Below, one piece after another: positions 23,194 through 24,008 of a stretch of DNA of 24,008 nucleotides; within the stretch, counting starts at the first letter, position 1; each line of letters starts with the position of its first letter. Where the stretch lies: contig UQEM01000022.1 in assembly GCA_900540005.1 (NCBI GenBank), positions 1 through 24,008 on the forward strand, read 5' to 3'. The notes below the pieces were generated by a model, which had not been told where the DNA came from, did no database searches, and saw only the letters and a list, made by a program, of their open reading frames with translations. The position numbers and the translations under genes are program-made. The stretch comes from an uncultured Ruminococcus sp. (GTDB lineage: Bacteria > Bacillota > Clostridia > Oscillospirales > Ruminococcaceae).

Positions 23194-23946
23194 ATGAAGA
23201 TAATATCATGGAACGTAAACGGATTCAGAGCGTGTCTGCAAAAAGGCTTCAGCGACTTTTTTGCTTCGGCGAACGCAGATATATTCTGCCTTCAGGAGAC
23301 AAAAATGCAGCCGGGACAGGCTGATTTCTCGCCCGAGGGTTATCACATATACTACCACAGTGCACAGAAAAAGGGGTATTCCGGCACAGCAGTTTTCACC
23401 AAGACCGAGCCTTTAACGGTCGAATACGGCATAAACGGCACTCACCTTGATGAGGGACGCGTTATCACCTGCGAGTATGAAGATTTTTACTTTGTATGCT
23501 GCTATGTGCCGAATGCGCAGAACGAACTTAAACGAATCGACTACCGCATGGAGTTCGAGGACGCTTTGCGCGCGTACCTTACCGAGCTTGACGGTAAAAA
23601 GCCTGTCATCTACTGCGGCGACCTCAACGTTGCGCATAATGAGATAGATCTCAAAAATCCGAAAACCAATGTGGGAAATCCCGGATTTTCAGATGAAGAA
23701 CGCGGCAAGTTCACCGAACTTCTCGCAGCAGGATTTACCGATACATTCCGCAGTCTCTATCCCGACACTGAGGGAGTATATTCGTGGTGGTCTTACCGCT
23801 TTCACGCGCGCGAAAAGAATATCGGCTGGCGCATTGACTATTTTGTTGTATCGAATCGGCTTATGGAGCGTGTTGAAAACTCCGAGATACTAACAGATGT
23901 TTACGGCAGCGACCACTGCCCAGTTCAGCTTACACTCAGGGACTAG
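23194..23946 (+). CDS. xth: Exodeoxyribonuclease III / AP endonuclease
   Basis: The 250-residue enzyme of base-excision repair cuts DNA at abasic sites and degrades duplex 3' ends. Family motifs are all present: N7 in SWNVNGFRA, metal ligand E35 in LQETKM, Y104 in CCYVPNAQ, D143 and N145 in CGDLNVAH, the NVGNPGFSDEER block, WWSYRFHAR, D215 in WRIDYF, and the catalytic pair D240-H241 in YGSDHCPV. Its length and order match ExoA of Bacillus and Clostridia. The start follows GGAGGAG. An inverted-repeat element begins 3 bp after the stop codon. Confidence 0.97.
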   Translation: MKIISWNVNGFRACLQKGFSDFFASANADIFCLQETKMQPGQADFSPEGYHIYYHSAQKKGYSGTAVFTKTEPLTVEYGINGTHLDEGRVITCEYEDFYFVCCYVPNAQNELKRIDYRMEFEDALRAYLTELDGKKPVIYCGDLNVAHNEIDLKNPKTNVGNPGFSDEERGKFTELLAAGFTDTFRSLYPDTEGVYSWWSYRFHAREKNIGWRIDYFVVSNRLMERVENSEILTDVYGSDHCPVQLTLRD

Positions 23947-23949
23947 GGA

Positions 23950-24008
23950 GTGCTGACACTAAGCCTAACAACGCATCTTTTCGGCAAAATTTCACGCATC
24001 CTGCGTTA
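23950..24008. mobile_element. MITE-like inverted-repeat element, family 2, copy B (cut by window edge)
   Basis: GTGCTGACACTAAGCCTAAC (from 23950), continuing AACGCATC, matches the reverse complement of the right end of copy A at 11929-12021 with one difference over about 28 bases. The following bases diverge. The element is in inverted orientation relative to copy A, starts 3 bp after the exonuclease III stop and runs off the window. Confidence 0.72.

Overview
The window looks like chromosome from a Ruminococcus-like, low-to-moderate GC gut or rumen Firmicute (Oscillospiraceae/Clostridia). The reasons are the strong AGGAGG-type ribosome binding sites, consensus sigma-A promoters with 17-bp spacers, BspA-type leucine-rich-repeat surface proteins, Clostridia-like IscU/NifS pairs and lipoproteins with solute-binding domains. 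The species call is inference; no rRNA is present.

Region 1 (1 to about 6,728) is the right-hand part of an integrated mobilizable element. It carries a leftward cysteine-rich DUF6076-like gene running off the window, a regulatory gap packed with GCGTA half-sites, a DUF3987 (YfjI-type) replication gene broken by an in-frame TGA, a small helix-turn-helix (excisionase-type) protein, a CHC2 zinc-finger primase-like protein, a hairpin-rich 400-bp gap that is a good oriT candidate, a MobV/Pre relaxase and a tyrosine integrase. The integrase ends 117 bp from the 3' end of rpsI, a known insertion site for integrative elements in Firmicutes. Three TTGACCA direct repeats lie between the two. The left end of the element is outside the window.

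Region 2 (6,729 to 7,740) is the rplM-rpsI ribosomal operon on the minus strand. It has a perfect-consensus promoter and a structured ~125-nt leader that could be an L13-type autoregulatory leader.

Region 3 (7,741 to 11,905) holds two co-transcribed, translationally overlapping BspA-like LRR_5 surface proteins. Each has a signal peptide and a C-terminal membrane anchor with a charged tail.

Region 4 (12,030 to 14,270, minus strand) is an rnhA - iscS/nifS - iscU operon: RNase HI plus a cysteine desulfurase and Fe-S scaffold pair.

Region 5 (14,490 to 21,857) is a five-gene plus-strand operon with its own promoter and terminator. It encodes two MalF/MalG-type sugar permeases, a MacA/HlyD-like membrane-fusion adaptor, a MacB periplasmic-core-like protein without the FtsX permease part, and an oversized lipoprotein with a C-terminal solute-binding domain. 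No ABC ATPase is present. This hybrid of importer and exporter parts is the most unusual gene set in the window.

Region 6 (21,972 to the end) has a YkgJ-type cysteine-cluster gene, a Gly-Arg-His tRNA cluster with a hairpin terminator-like element after each tRNA, and exonuclease III. Two families of short non-coding inverted-repeat elements (MITE-like, about 80-100 bp) occur twice each: at 7,976 and 21,856, and at 11,929 and 23,950.
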